Shown one piece after another: positions 28,096 through 35,731 of a stretch of DNA of 64,000 nucleotides. The DNA comes from CAZIKF01 sp964539825 (GTDB lineage Bacteria > Muiribacteriota > UBA6191). The position numbers and the translations under genes are program-made. The stretch lies in NCBI GenBank assembly GCA_964539825.1, contig CAZIKF010000013.1, forward strand, positions 1-64,000, read 5' to 3'. The stretch's first letter is position 1. Every line of letters begins with the position of its first letter. The notes under the pieces are model-generated. The model worked only from the letters and a program-made list of their open reading frames with translations, was not told where the DNA came from and did no database searches.

Positions 28096-28548
28096 ATGAA
28101 ACAGGCCGGTCCTTTTAAGCTCATTTTCGCTTCTGATCATGCTGGAGCGGAGCTCCAAAGCAAACTGCTCGATTACGCCAACTCGCAAGGTCATTCTTGT
28201 ATAGAAATTGGAAAGACTGCAGGGGAGTCCGTAGATTATCCAGATGTGGTTCAAGAAGCCCTGACGGCTTTCCAGGAGCATGCCGCTCAATATCTAATTC
28301 TTACCTGCGGATCGGGCATAGGAGTATCCATCTCGGCCAACCGAGATCCAAACATCAGAGCGGTTCTGGCCCTGAATCCCAGCCAGGCACAAATGGCCCG
28401 GGCTCATAACCATGCTAACTGCCTCTGTTTAGCAGGTAGGTCTACTTCTTTTGACGCGGGGAAGAAAATTTTCGACGCATTTTTAGAAGGGTCTGAAGAT
28501 AGGGCCGATCGACATTGCCGTAGAGTTCGGAAGTTAGGAGACCTGTGA
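28096..28548 (+). CDS. rpiB: Ribose-5-phosphate isomerase B
   Basis: 150 aa, standard RpiB/LacA length. It keeps FASDHAGAEL, the phosphate-binding and catalytic TCGSGIG loop (Cys71 aligned with the catalytic cysteine of E. coli RpiB), and the AHNHANCLCLAGR segment. It interconverts ribose-5-P and ribulose-5-P. The stop overlaps the GTG start of upp by 4 bp, and metK follows, so the pentose-phosphate, PRPP-using and SAM-forming enzymes are co-transcribed. It is distinct from the RpiB-like protein in the BMC operon, which lacks the catalytic cysteine. Confidence 0.93.
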   Translation: MKQAGPFKLIFASDHAGAELQSKLLDYANSQGHSCIEIGKTAGESVDYPDVVQEALTAFQEHAAQYLILTCGSGIGVSISANRDPNIRAVLALNPSQAQMARAHNHANCLCLAGRSTSFDAGKKIFDAFLEGSEDRADRHCRRVRKLGDL

Positions 28549-29177
28549 AAGAGAATCCAGTAATATTTGACCACCCACTCATCAAACATAAGATTAGTCG
28601 ACTCCGTTCCATCCACACGGATTCAAAACTATTTCGCGAGTTGATTAACGAAGTTTCCTCCCTGATGACTTATGAAGTGACCCGCTCAATACCAGTAGTG
28701 GAAATAGAAGTTGAAACTCCCTTGCAGAGAACTATGGGATATATGGTTGAAGGGGAGTCTATTGCTGTAGTGCCTATTTTGCGCGCCGGACTTGGTATGA
28801 TGGATGGGATTTTATCGGTAATTCCTATGGCCAGAGTGGGCCACATCGGACTCTATAGAGATTCCCAGACCCTCGAAGCGGTACAGTACTACACAAAGCT
28901 CCCCAGTAATTTAGGAAATAAATTTACGGTTCTGGTAGACCCAATGCTCGCTACCGGCCATTCGACTTCCAAGGCATTGACCATTTTGAAAGAGCATGGA
29001 GCCAAAAAAATTGTTTTAAGCTGCATTTTGGCAGCGCCAGAAGGTGTGGAGTATCTTCAGATGCATCATCCGGACGTGAAAATATACGCAGCCGCTTTAG
29101 ATGAGCGAATTAATGAAAACGGATATATTTTGCCTGGTCTGGGGGACGCTGGAGACCGGTTATTTGGAACTAAGTGA
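28545..29177 (+). CDS. upp: Uracil phosphoribosyltransferase
   Basis: 210 aa, normal length. Start GTG at 28545. The PRPP-binding loop VLVDPMLATGHS and the C-terminal uracil-binding region (ENGYILPGLGDAGDRLFGTK) are intact, as is VPILRAGLGMMDG. It converts uracil and PRPP to UMP in pyrimidine salvage. Overlap with rpiB (GTGA) and a 13-bp gap to metK indicate one operon. With BMCs of the nucleoside/sugar-phosphate class nearby, salvage of nucleosides is a plausible theme. Confidence 0.96.
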   Translation: MKENPVIFDHPLIKHKISRLRSIHTDSKLFRELINEVSSLMTYEVTRSIPVVEIEVETPLQRTMGYMVEGESIAVVPILRAGLGMMDGILSVIPMARVGHIGLYRDSQTLEAVQYYTKLPSNLGNKFTVLVDPMLATGHSTSKALTILKEHGAKKIVLSCILAAPEGVEYLQMHHPDVKIYAAALDERINENGYILPGLGDAGDRLFGTK

Positions 29178-29190
29178 GGGAGGTTTTAGA

Positions 29191-30372
29191 ATGTCAAAGC
29201 CAAGGTTTTTTTCATCGGAGTCAGTAACTGAAGGACATCCGGATAAATTGGCTGATCAAATTTCAGATGGAGTTCTGGACGCAATTTATAGTCAGGACCC
29301 TAATGCGAGGGTTGCTTGTGAGACCGCTGTCACTACCGGCATGGTTCTGGTAATGGGTGAGATTTCCACAGATTGTTACGTGGACGTTCCCAGGATTGTG
29401 CGCAGAACAATTCAGGAGGTGGGCTATGATGACGCCTCCCAGGGACTGGATTATAAAAGTTGCGCGGTTCTAACCTCCATTGATGAGCAGTCCCCAGACA
29501 TCAGCCAGGGTGTTACTGAGGCCAAGGAATGTAGAGATGAAAGCTCGGATCCCTATGATCAGCTAGGTGCTGGTGATCAGGGTATGATGTTTGGATTTGC
29601 TTGTGATGAAACCCCAGAATTGATGCCGATGCCTGTGACTTTGGCCCATAAGCTGACCCGCAGGCTGACCCATGTTCGTAAGCGCGGTTCCATTCAATAC
29701 CTTCGCCCAGATGGAAAGTCCCAGGTCACGGTTCAATACGATGGTTTTACTCCCGTAAGAGTAGATTCTGTTCTGATTTCAGCTCAGCATGACCCAGAAA
29801 TCGATCTGGAGACCATCCGGGAAGATTTAACACGCCAGGTTGTAGAGCCTGTAATTCCAGCGGAACTCATGGATGCACAGACAAAAATCCATATCAATCC
29901 CACAGGTAGATTTGTGATCGGAGGCCCCCATGGAGATGCAGGGCTCACGGGGCGTAAGATCATCGTGGATACCTATGGAGGGATGGGGCGTCACGGCGGA
30001 GGAGCTTTTTCTGGTAAAGATCCAACCAAAGTAGATCGTTCAGCGGCTTACGCCTGTCGTCATATGGCCAAGAATATCGTGGCCTCCGGATTGGCAGCCA
30101 GGGTGGAAGTTCAGGTGGCTTATGCCATTGGTATGGCAAGTCCGATGTCAATTTTTATCGATACCTTTGGTACTGGAGTTCACTCGGACGAGAAACTGGA
30201 AGCAATTGTAGAGGAGATCTTTGATATGCGTCCCGCTGCAATCCTGGATAGGCTGCGTCTGCGCCGACCCATCTACCAACAGGTGTCGAGCTACGGCCAT
30301 TTTGGACGTGATGATCTCGATCTTCCCTGGGAAAAACTAGATATGATTGATAAGCTGAAGAGCTTTCTTTAA
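29191..30372 (+). CDS. metK: S-adenosylmethionine synthetase
   Basis: 393 aa from ATG 29191, which follows GAGGGAGG and starts the usual SKPRFFSSESVTEGHPDK. The frame is open further upstream to 29101, but that would overlap upp. Signature sequences include GHPDKLADQISD, GAGDQGMMFG and GGGAFSGKDPTKVDRS. It makes SAM from ATP and methionine. A strong intrinsic terminator follows. Confidence 0.97.
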   Translation: MSKPRFFSSESVTEGHPDKLADQISDGVLDAIYSQDPNARVACETAVTTGMVLVMGEISTDCYVDVPRIVRRTIQEVGYDDASQGLDYKSCAVLTSIDEQSPDISQGVTEAKECRDESSDPYDQLGAGDQGMMFGFACDETPELMPMPVTLAHKLTRRLTHVRKRGSIQYLRPDGKSQVTVQYDGFTPVRVDSVLISAQHDPEIDLETIREDLTRQVVEPVIPAELMDAQTKIHINPTGRFVIGGPHGDAGLTGRKIIVDTYGGMGRHGGGAFSGKDPTKVDRSAAYACRHMAKNIVASGLAARVEVQVAYAIGMASPMSIFIDTFGTGVHSDEKLEAIVEEIFDMRPAAILDRLRLRRPIYQQVSSYGHFGRDDLDLPWEKLDMIDKLKSFL

Positions 30373-30393
30373 TCCATATTTAAACCCGGACAA

Positions 30394-30432
30394 AATGCGC
30401 CCCGAAAGGGGCGTTTCTGTTTTCTTTTCATA
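30394..30432 (+). terminator. Rho-independent terminator after metK
   Basis: GCGCCCC-GAAA-GGGGCG hairpin with a GNRA loop followed by TTTCTGTTTTCTTTT. It ends the rpiB-upp-metK operon. Confidence 0.88.
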
Positions 30433-30529
30433 AAAGTTGCAGAGTATGGTCGGTAGTGCACTCAATCCTCCGCTCAACCAGGACGATGGTTTGGCTGGGA
30501 GACCGGTCTGTTCCGGTTTTGATTGCGCT

Positions 30530-31222
30530 ATGATCAAAAGAATTAAAAAATTTTTCGGGGGCTTTCTGGTGTTCCTGATGATCGGTTCAGGAATGGCCTG
30601 GTCCCATAACACATGGTATGGGCCCACCGGGTTAATCCAGATACCAACTCCCACAATCCTGAGATCTCAGGAAGCCGCGGCAAGTGTATATAGTACCTTT
30701 GGCGGTGGTGATAACCATTTTGGATGGAGTGGGGCCTTTTCTTTTTCAGATCAGGTTGAACTAAGTCTGTCAGATACGGCAGGACTGAGATCCAGAACCG
30801 GTTCTTCGACTATATTTGGACTTAAATATGTCCCTACACCCAATTTAGCTGTAGGGGTTCTCATGGATTCCAATTCAAGATTCCAACACACGGCATATGC
30901 GGTTCTGGGTTCCCCGGAGAACTCCGTATACCTGGGAACGGGAATGAATTTTGGAAATGGTTCAGCCAGGGTGGCCCTGCTAGGGAATTACTCCAGAGTA
31001 AAGAGGGATATGGAGACCATCTTCTTTCTTGCTGGAGCAAGAATGGATCTTTCCCGCTACTATCCATCTCTGGAAGCGGTTGCCGAATTTAATGGAGACA
31101 CGATGTCTCTAGGGCTGGGATTGATTCCAGAGACAAACTGGGACGTACAGTTAGATTACATGACTTCTGGCGATCTCTTTTTGGAAGAAAGATTTGTACT
31201 TTCACTGGGTACGCGATTTTAG
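30530..31222 (+). CDS. Exported beta-barrel-like protein
   Basis: 230 aa from ATG 30530, which places a signal peptide first (FFGGFLVFLMIGSGMAWS). Earlier in-frame TTG/ATG codons at 30437/30446 are less likely. The mature part starts NTWYGPTGLIQIPTPTI, like the opening of YjbH-type or porin-like barrels. It continues with amphipathic strands (VELSLSDTAGLRSRTG; SVYLGTGMNFGNGSARVAL) and ends in FVLSLGTRF, with a C-terminal Phe as in outer-membrane proteins. The gene precedes a small exported basic protein by 6 bp. Confidence 0.7.
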   Translation: MIKRIKKFFGGFLVFLMIGSGMAWSHNTWYGPTGLIQIPTPTILRSQEAAASVYSTFGGGDNHFGWSGAFSFSDQVELSLSDTAGLRSRTGSSTIFGLKYVPTPNLAVGVLMDSNSRFQHTAYAVLGSPENSVYLGTGMNFGNGSARVALLGNYSRVKRDMETIFFLAGARMDLSRYYPSLEAVAEFNGDTMSLGLGLIPETNWDVQLDYMTSGDLFLEERFVLSLGTRF

Positions 31223-31228
31223 GAGGCA

Positions 31229-31960
31229 ATGATGTGTGTAACAAATTGGTTAAGACCCATAGTATTAATTACCCTGGGACTGTTGTGGGCTCGAGAAGAC
31301 CTGGAATCCTATAATTTTCGACGTAAGCACATTGAGCGAAATCAACCCGTAGCAGGAGCCCAAAATACATTAGCGGGGCATGGTCAAGAGCAAAGGAGTG
31401 CTCATAGTCAAGGCTCTAATCCCTACGATCTTGGGCGGGGTAATCAAAGGAGAGTCAAATCAAATGATATGACCTCGGATCTTGCAATGAATACACAACC
31501 GGCCAAATCTTATACCCGGGTTTCAGGTGATCACTCTAACGCCATTCAGGCTACAGATCATCAGCAGGAAGGCTGGAATGCGCGTCCAAGGCGGCCGCAG
31601 CCTTCTAAAACTCCTTTTGCAGTCTCAGAGAGAGAAGTTAGCCGGAATATGGTAAGAAACACTCTTGAAAGGTTGCGGGATAAACCCCTTGAAAATGGGT
31701 CGGGTTTTGCTTCTTTCATGACCGAGTCCAATCTTAATACAAGCACTCCCGTTAGTCGGCCTAAGAATGTTTCGAGCCACTATAGGAGAGAAAGGAATCA
31801 AGGAAGGATTTTAAAAAATCCGGAGAATTCCAATTCAAGCTTACAGCTCAGACCCTACCGTGGACGATTCTATTCAAAGGGTTCAAAGCCTTTTGTTCTC
31901 GATCCGGGCCTGGCTCAAAGATGGAAGAGTAGGGCTCCTAAGCCAAAGCCTGAGCATTGA
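31229..31960 (+). CDS. Exported, disordered, basic protein of unknown function
   Basis: 243 aa. The N-terminus has a hydrophobic segment (PIVLITLGLLW) that may be a signal peptide or anchor. The remainder is rich in Arg, Asn, Ser, Gln and Pro with no predicted folded domain. It is 6 bp downstream of the barrel gene and probably co-expressed. The stop (TGA, 31958-31960) coincides with the left end of palindromic element C. No family recognised. Confidence 0.55.
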   Translation: MMCVTNWLRPIVLITLGLLWAREDLESYNFRRKHIERNQPVAGAQNTLAGHGQEQRSAHSQGSNPYDLGRGNQRRVKSNDMTSDLAMNTQPAKSYTRVSGDHSNAIQATDHQQEGWNARPRRPQPSKTPFAVSEREVSRNMVRNTLERLRDKPLENGSGFASFMTESNLNTSTPVSRPKNVSSHYRRERNQGRILKNPENSNSSLQLRPYRGRFYSKGSKPFVLDPGLAQRWKSRAPKPKPEH

Positions 31961-32127
31961 TTGGAGCCGATGACGGATGCTTTGGCAGGTGCTTGAGCGT
32001 CCATCAGCACCGCTTGATGTCGGTTCCCTCGTCGGAGGTAGAGCAACTACCTCCTCCTTACGAATCGCCTTCAAGCAGTACTGCTGAACACTCAAGCACC
32101 CACCACACATCCGCCATCGACTCCATT
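31960..32127 (+). repeat. Palindromic 3'-end element C
   Basis: Arms 31960-31980 and about 32108-32127 are inverted copies (ggagccgatgacggatg versus ggagtcgatggcggatg in the complement). They extend inward through ggtgcttgag/ctcaagcacc. The core hairpin is perfect: GGAGGTAG-agcaa-CTACCTCC (32034-32054), flanked by cggttccctcgt and tccttacgaatcg. The core points in the direction of the gene whose stop it touches. Confidence 0.88.
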
Positions 32128-32176
32128 GTCTCTCTTAAATTTATCTGTTGTTTCACCTGTTCAGTGGAATAATTGG

Positions 32177-32205
32177 GGCTCTTGCCTTCTGAGCCGACTT
32201 TTTTT
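32177..32205 (+). terminator. Possible rho-independent terminator before the BMC operon
   Basis: GGCTC-ttgccttct-GAGCC followed by GACTTTTTTTC. The stem has only five pairs. It would insulate the BMC operon from upstream transcription. Confidence 0.45.
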
Positions 32206-32476
32206 CAATCTTGGGAACAGATTTCCAAATACTTCAGTCTTGAACAAATATGGTGGGAAAGAATATCTTGCTATGTTACACTTAGCTCGACCTGTGGTAC
32301 GCGTAATGGAGATCCGTTTCGGGGCCTACAGCGTGTTTTGAAGGTACATCATTCCGGGGGAAACTCCGAGTGCATGAGCCGCCTGTTCCTAGTAACAGGC
32401 CCTGCAAAACCCTCACATACGGTATCAACAGGTCTTAATTATTTTCCGCAGGTTCTGGTGGAACGGAGGAATCTAC
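32206..32476 (+). promoter_or_regulatory. Leader region of the BMC operon
   Basis: About 270 bp without a convincing gene. A possible promoter is TTGAAC (about 32240), 18 bp, TATCTT. A perfect 7-bp hairpin GCCTGTT-cctagt-AACAGGC lies at 32381-32400. A good ribosome-binding site (GGAGG) lies just before the ATG at 32477. Short frames here look non-coding. I cannot identify a known riboswitch. Confidence 0.35.
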
Positions 32477-32785
32477 ATGCAAGGTCAAGGCGAAGCACTA
32501 GGAATGATTGAAACCAAGGGATTGGTTGGGTTAGTTGAGGCTTCTGACGCAATGTGCAAGGCTGCAAATGTAACTCTTGTTGCCTGGGAAAAAGTAGGCG
32601 GCGGACTTGTTACAGCAATCATTCGCGGTGATGTCGCGGCTGTGAAGGCAAGTACAGATGCCGGAGCTGCTGCCGCTAATAAGGTTGGTGAATTGGTCTC
32701 GGTACATGTGATACCCCGGCCTCATTCCAATCTCGAAACAGTCTTTAATATGTCAGGTAAGAGCACTAAGGCTCCAAGCAAGTAG
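32477..32785 (+). CDS. Bacterial microcompartment hexameric shell protein (BMC-H)
   Basis: 102 aa, single BMC (pfam00936) domain of PduA/EutM type. It has EALGMIETKGLVGLVEASDAM at the start, the pore loop KVGGG (39-43; EutM-like proteins usually have KIGSG), the RGDV segment and VSVHVIPRPHSNLE. Six copies form a hexamer tile with a central pore for small polar metabolites. The strong SD (GGAGG) and first position in the operon fit its high required copy number. It is the only BMC-H gene in the window and no BMC-T is present. Confidence 0.97.
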   Translation: MQGQGEALGMIETKGLVGLVEASDAMCKAANVTLVAWEKVGGGLVTAIIRGDVAAVKASTDAGAAAANKVGELVSVHVIPRPHSNLETVFNMSGKSTKAPSK

Positions 32786-32788
32786 TAC

Positions 32789-33064
32789 ATGAAACTGGGA
32801 CGGGTTGCCGGCACGGTTGTCTGTTCTGTTAAGGACGAGCGGCTTAGTGGGCTTAAACTACTCGTTGTACACGAGTATGACGCAAAGCTCAATCCAACAA
32901 AGTCCTTTCATGTTGCTGCTGACACGGTTCAAGCAGGCTTGGACGATATCGTTCTCTTTGCTTCAGGAAGCTCTGCCAGACAGACGGAACAGACAAGTGG
33001 TAAAGCTATTGACTGTGCCATTATTGCGATAGTGGACCAGGTGAACCTTGACGAAACCCATTAG
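32789..33064 (+). CDS. BMC pentameric vertex protein (EutN/CcmL family), first copy
   Basis: 91 aa, BMC-P (pfam03319) signature: GRVAGTVVCSVKDERLSGLKLLVV at the N-terminus and VQAGLDDIVLFASGSSAR followed by DCAIIAIVDQV. Five copies cap the vertices of the polyhedral shell. It is spaced 3 bp after the BMC-H gene. A second, diverged paralogue ends the shell/enzyme block at 34955. Confidence 0.95.
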   Translation: MKLGRVAGTVVCSVKDERLSGLKLLVVHEYDAKLNPTKSFHVAADTVQAGLDDIVLFASGSSARQTEQTSGKAIDCAIIAIVDQVNLDETH

Positions 33065-33081
33065 GAATCCGGGAGTCTAAT

Positions 33082-34512
33082 ATGGGATTTTCCACGGAAG
33101 AAATTGCGCGCATTGTTACGAGGGTTGTGGATCAATTAGAAGATACCCCCCCTTCTTTCGCTGCCGGTACTCAATCTACAAGTTCGGAATGGGTGGCTCC
33201 CAATGCACTTTCTGGAACTTACCCGAGAATATCTACCTGTGTGGAACGAGCCGGTATAGCCTATGAGAAGTTTCGTTCTTCAAAGGTTTCCGAACGCGAA
33301 AAAATTATTCAGGCGATTCGAAAGACCTGTATGGATCATGTTGAGCAGTTGGCTCGCATGGCCTGGGAAGAAACCGGCATGGGCCGCTGGAAGGATAAGC
33401 TGCAGAAAAATCGAGTAGTGATCGAAAAAACACCTGGAACCGAGGATTTACAGCCAACAGCGTATTCGGGAGATTTCGGTCTCACACTGCAGGAAAATGC
33501 CGCTTATGGGGTAATAGGCTCCATCACCCCTACAACGAATCCAACCGAAACAATCATCAATAATTCCATCTCCATGATTGCTGGGGGTAACGCGGTTGTT
33601 TTCAATCCCCATCCGAGGGCAAAAAAGTGTTGCGGGTTTACCACTCATCTGATCAATTCCGCCATTCAGTCCTGCGGTGGACCAGAGGATTTAATCACCA
33701 TCATGGAAAACCCAACCATGGAAAGTGGGCAGGAATTGATGACGCACCCCGGGATTCGAATTCTGGTGGTGACCGGGGGGCCAGGTATAGTAAAGGCCGC
33801 CTTTGCCGCTGGAAAGAAGGTGATTGCCGCCGGTCCGGGCAATCCTCCCGCGGTAGTGGATGAGACCGCAGATCTTGATGAGGCCGCCAAGAATATCATC
33901 GCAGGGGCAACGCTGGACAACAATATTCTTTGCACTGCTGAGAAAGAGATTCTAGTTGTTGATTCGGTGGGTGATTCCTTTGTTCAAGCCCTGAAAAGAC
34001 ATGGAGGTTACCAGGTGATTGGTTCCAATGTGCATCGTTTGGAGCAGCTGATTTACAGGGACGGACATGTAAACGCTGACTGTATTGGACAGGATGCGGG
34101 AGTCATACTTGCCCAGATAGGTATTGATGTACCGGAGTCTATTCGAATGGGATTCATTGAGTGTGATTTCGATCATTTTCTGGTAAAGACGGAACAAATG
34201 ATGCCCATACTGCCAGTGGTACGCTGTAAGGATGTGGCCGAAGCGATTGACCGTGCCATTGAGGCGGAAAAAGGTAATTTTCATACCGCTACCATGCACT
34301 CGAAAAACCTCGACGCACTTCATGAAATGGCAGTTAGAAGCAATGTCTCCATCTTTGTTAAAAATGGCCCCCAATTCTCAGGGCTGGGAATGGGCGGCGA
34401 GGGTTTTTGTACCATGACCATAGCCGGAAATACCGGAGAAGGTTTAACTTCCGCGAGATCCTTCACCCGAAAGCGTCGTTGTGTATTAAAGGGCCATTTT
34501 CGCATTGTATGA
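33082..34512 (+). CDS. Microcompartment CoA-acylating aldehyde dehydrogenase (EutE/PduP-like)
   Basis: 476 aa. Residues 1-20 (GFSTEEIARIVTRVVDQL) form an amphipathic encapsulation peptide joined by a flexible linker (about 21-45) to an aldehyde dehydrogenase fold. The catalytic cysteine is C284 in NNILCTAEKE. Also present are GVIGSITPTTNPT, VVFNPHPRAK and VVTGGPGIVKAA. It oxidises an aldehyde to acyl-CoA using NAD and CoA inside the shell. In SPU-type loci the aldehyde would be acetaldehyde from deoxyribose-5-phosphate. The stop overlaps the RpiB-like gene (ATGA). ATG start with an upstream GGGAG. Confidence 0.95.
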   Translation: MGFSTEEIARIVTRVVDQLEDTPPSFAAGTQSTSSEWVAPNALSGTYPRISTCVERAGIAYEKFRSSKVSEREKIIQAIRKTCMDHVEQLARMAWEETGMGRWKDKLQKNRVVIEKTPGTEDLQPTAYSGDFGLTLQENAAYGVIGSITPTTNPTETIINNSISMIAGGNAVVFNPHPRAKKCCGFTTHLINSAIQSCGGPEDLITIMENPTMESGQELMTHPGIRILVVTGGPGIVKAAFAAGKKVIAAGPGNPPAVVDETADLDEAAKNIIAGATLDNNILCTAEKEILVVDSVGDSFVQALKRHGGYQVIGSNVHRLEQLIYRDGHVNADCIGQDAGVILAQIGIDVPESIRMGFIECDFDHFLVKTEQMMPILPVVRCKDVAEAIDRAIEAEKGNFHTATMHSKNLDALHEMAVRSNVSIFVKNGPQFSGLGMGGEGFCTMTIAGNTGEGLTSARSFTRKRRCVLKGHFRIV

Positions 34513-34958
34513 GAATCGCAATTGCATCTGACCACGGGGGATTTCGTCTCAAGTCTGTAGTTAAGGAATTCCTCGATTCCCAATCCTGGTGTACACTCGC
34601 GGATGACTTTGGCCCCTTTGATACTGGGAGTGTGGACTATCCTGATTATGCCCTCACGATTGCGAGGTGTGTCGCGTCCGGAGGTTACGACCTGGGCATT
34701 ATGATTGATGGAGTCGGAATTGGTTCCAGTATGGTCGCAAACAAAGTTAGAGGAATCCGTTGTGCTCTGTGTTGGGATCTTTTTACAGCACGAAATGCCA
34801 GGGAACATAACCACGCAAATATGTTGAGTATTGGTGGGCAGGTTCTTGGAGACGCTCTGGCTAAAGCAATTGTAGAGGTATTTGTGAGAGCCGAGCCAGA
34901 CCCCGGAAGACATGCGCGTAGAGTTCAGAAAATCATGGATATTGAGGCGATGACATGA
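34509..34958 (+). CDS. BMC-associated RpiB/LacA-like protein lacking the catalytic cysteine
   Basis: 149 aa from ATG 34509, which overlaps the dehydrogenase stop. The fold signatures are kept (IAIASDHGGFRLK; VDYPDYA; GIGSSMVANKVRGIRCALCWDLFTARNAREHNHANMLSIGG). The position of the catalytic Cys in RpiB (CGSGIG) holds Asp67 (IDGVGIG). It may use a different residue, as mycobacterial RpiB uses Glu, or act on another sugar phosphate. Its presence between two shell genes argues for encapsulation, although no obvious targeting helix is visible. RpiB-like proteins are a hallmark of SPU microcompartments. Confidence 0.9.
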   Translation: MRIAIASDHGGFRLKSVVKEFLDSQSWCTLADDFGPFDTGSVDYPDYALTIARCVASGGYDLGIMIDGVGIGSSMVANKVRGIRCALCWDLFTARNAREHNHANMLSIGGQVLGDALAKAIVEVFVRAEPDPGRHARRVQKIMDIEAMT

Positions 34959-35224
34959 TCCTTGCCAGGGTGCGCGGTACTGTTGTAGCAACCCACCATG
35001 AACCAGGCTTCCATTCTCAATCCCTTAAGTTTGTAGAGAAGGTATTTGATTTGGAGGACAGGGCTTCGAACATCAAATCTCTGTCCATTGCGATTGATCG
35101 AATTGGAGCCAATGTGGGAGAGTTTGTATTGCTTGAAACGGCAATGGAATCAGGGTTGGGTATGGATAGCCTCTGCGCTACAGATACTGCTATCGTGGCT
35201 ATCGTGGATAAGTTGGTCGAGTGA
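34955..35224 (+). CDS. BMC pentameric vertex protein (EutN/CcmL family), second copy
   Basis: 89 aa. It begins ILARVRGTVVATHHEPGF and ends ATDTAIVAIVDKLVE, the BMC-P pattern, with GANVGEFVLLETAME in the middle. It overlaps its neighbours by 4 bp on both sides (ATGA and GTGA). Divergence from the first pentamer suggests different vertex or cargo interactions. Confidence 0.92.
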   Translation: MILARVRGTVVATHHEPGFHSQSLKFVEKVFDLEDRASNIKSLSIAIDRIGANVGEFVLLETAMESGLGMDSLCATDTAIVAIVDKLVE

Positions 35225-35664
35225 GTCAAATTCGAATCAGAGTTTGCGGGCTTCTTGTAAGAGAAGAAAAACTCCTATTAGTGAGGCACGAAAAAGCGGG
35301 CCGCGCTTATTTTTTATTGCCGGGTGGTGGTGTCGGTGCACAGGAGACCATACCCTATTCCCTCAAGCGTGAGTTCGAAGAAGAACTAGGGATGAGTATT
35401 CAGATTGGCCCCATCATTTTCATGGCACAAAGTGTGTCCTCAAAAGAAAATCGGAATATACTTCACCTGGTTTTTAAAATCGAGTCTGAGGATGAACCCA
35501 CACAGACAGGAAAGGATCCAAGGGTCACTGGCTTTCAATGGCATCCTCTGAATTCAGCGGAAGCAGTCCCATTCTATCCGAACATCCTCCCTCGCATCCT
35601 TGAATTGGCCAGGAATCCCTCATATAATGGGATGAGACTAGAGCTTCCCGATTGGTTGGATTGA
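35221..35664 (+). CDS. Nudix hydrolase in the BMC operon
   Basis: 147 aa with a complete Nudix box: G-x5-E-x7-REFEEELGM (GGVGAQE...REFEEELGM, about residues 39-61). Nudix enzymes cleave nucleoside diphosphates linked to another moiety (ADP-ribose, NADH, CoA derivatives, dNTPs). The GTG start overlaps the stop of the second pentamer gene, so it is translationally coupled to shell synthesis. A role in cofactor or nucleotide-sugar turnover linked to the compartment is inferred. No targeting helix is visible. Confidence 0.88.
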   Translation: MSQIRIRVCGLLVREEKLLLVRHEKAGRAYFLLPGGGVGAQETIPYSLKREFEEELGMSIQIGPIIFMAQSVSSKENRNILHLVFKIESEDEPTQTGKDPRVTGFQWHPLNSAEAVPFYPNILPRILELARNPSYNGMRLELPDWLD

Positions 35665-35731
35665 AGATCCGAGTGGATCGAGGAGAAGAGTTTCCGAATT
35701 GGTGTCTATGGAGACTAGGTAGGTATTTTCT

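Noticed and set aside
32126..32511. Short ORFs before the BMC-H gene
   Set aside because: No SD, no recognisable similarity, one runs into the BMC-H start; more likely leader and promoter DNA.
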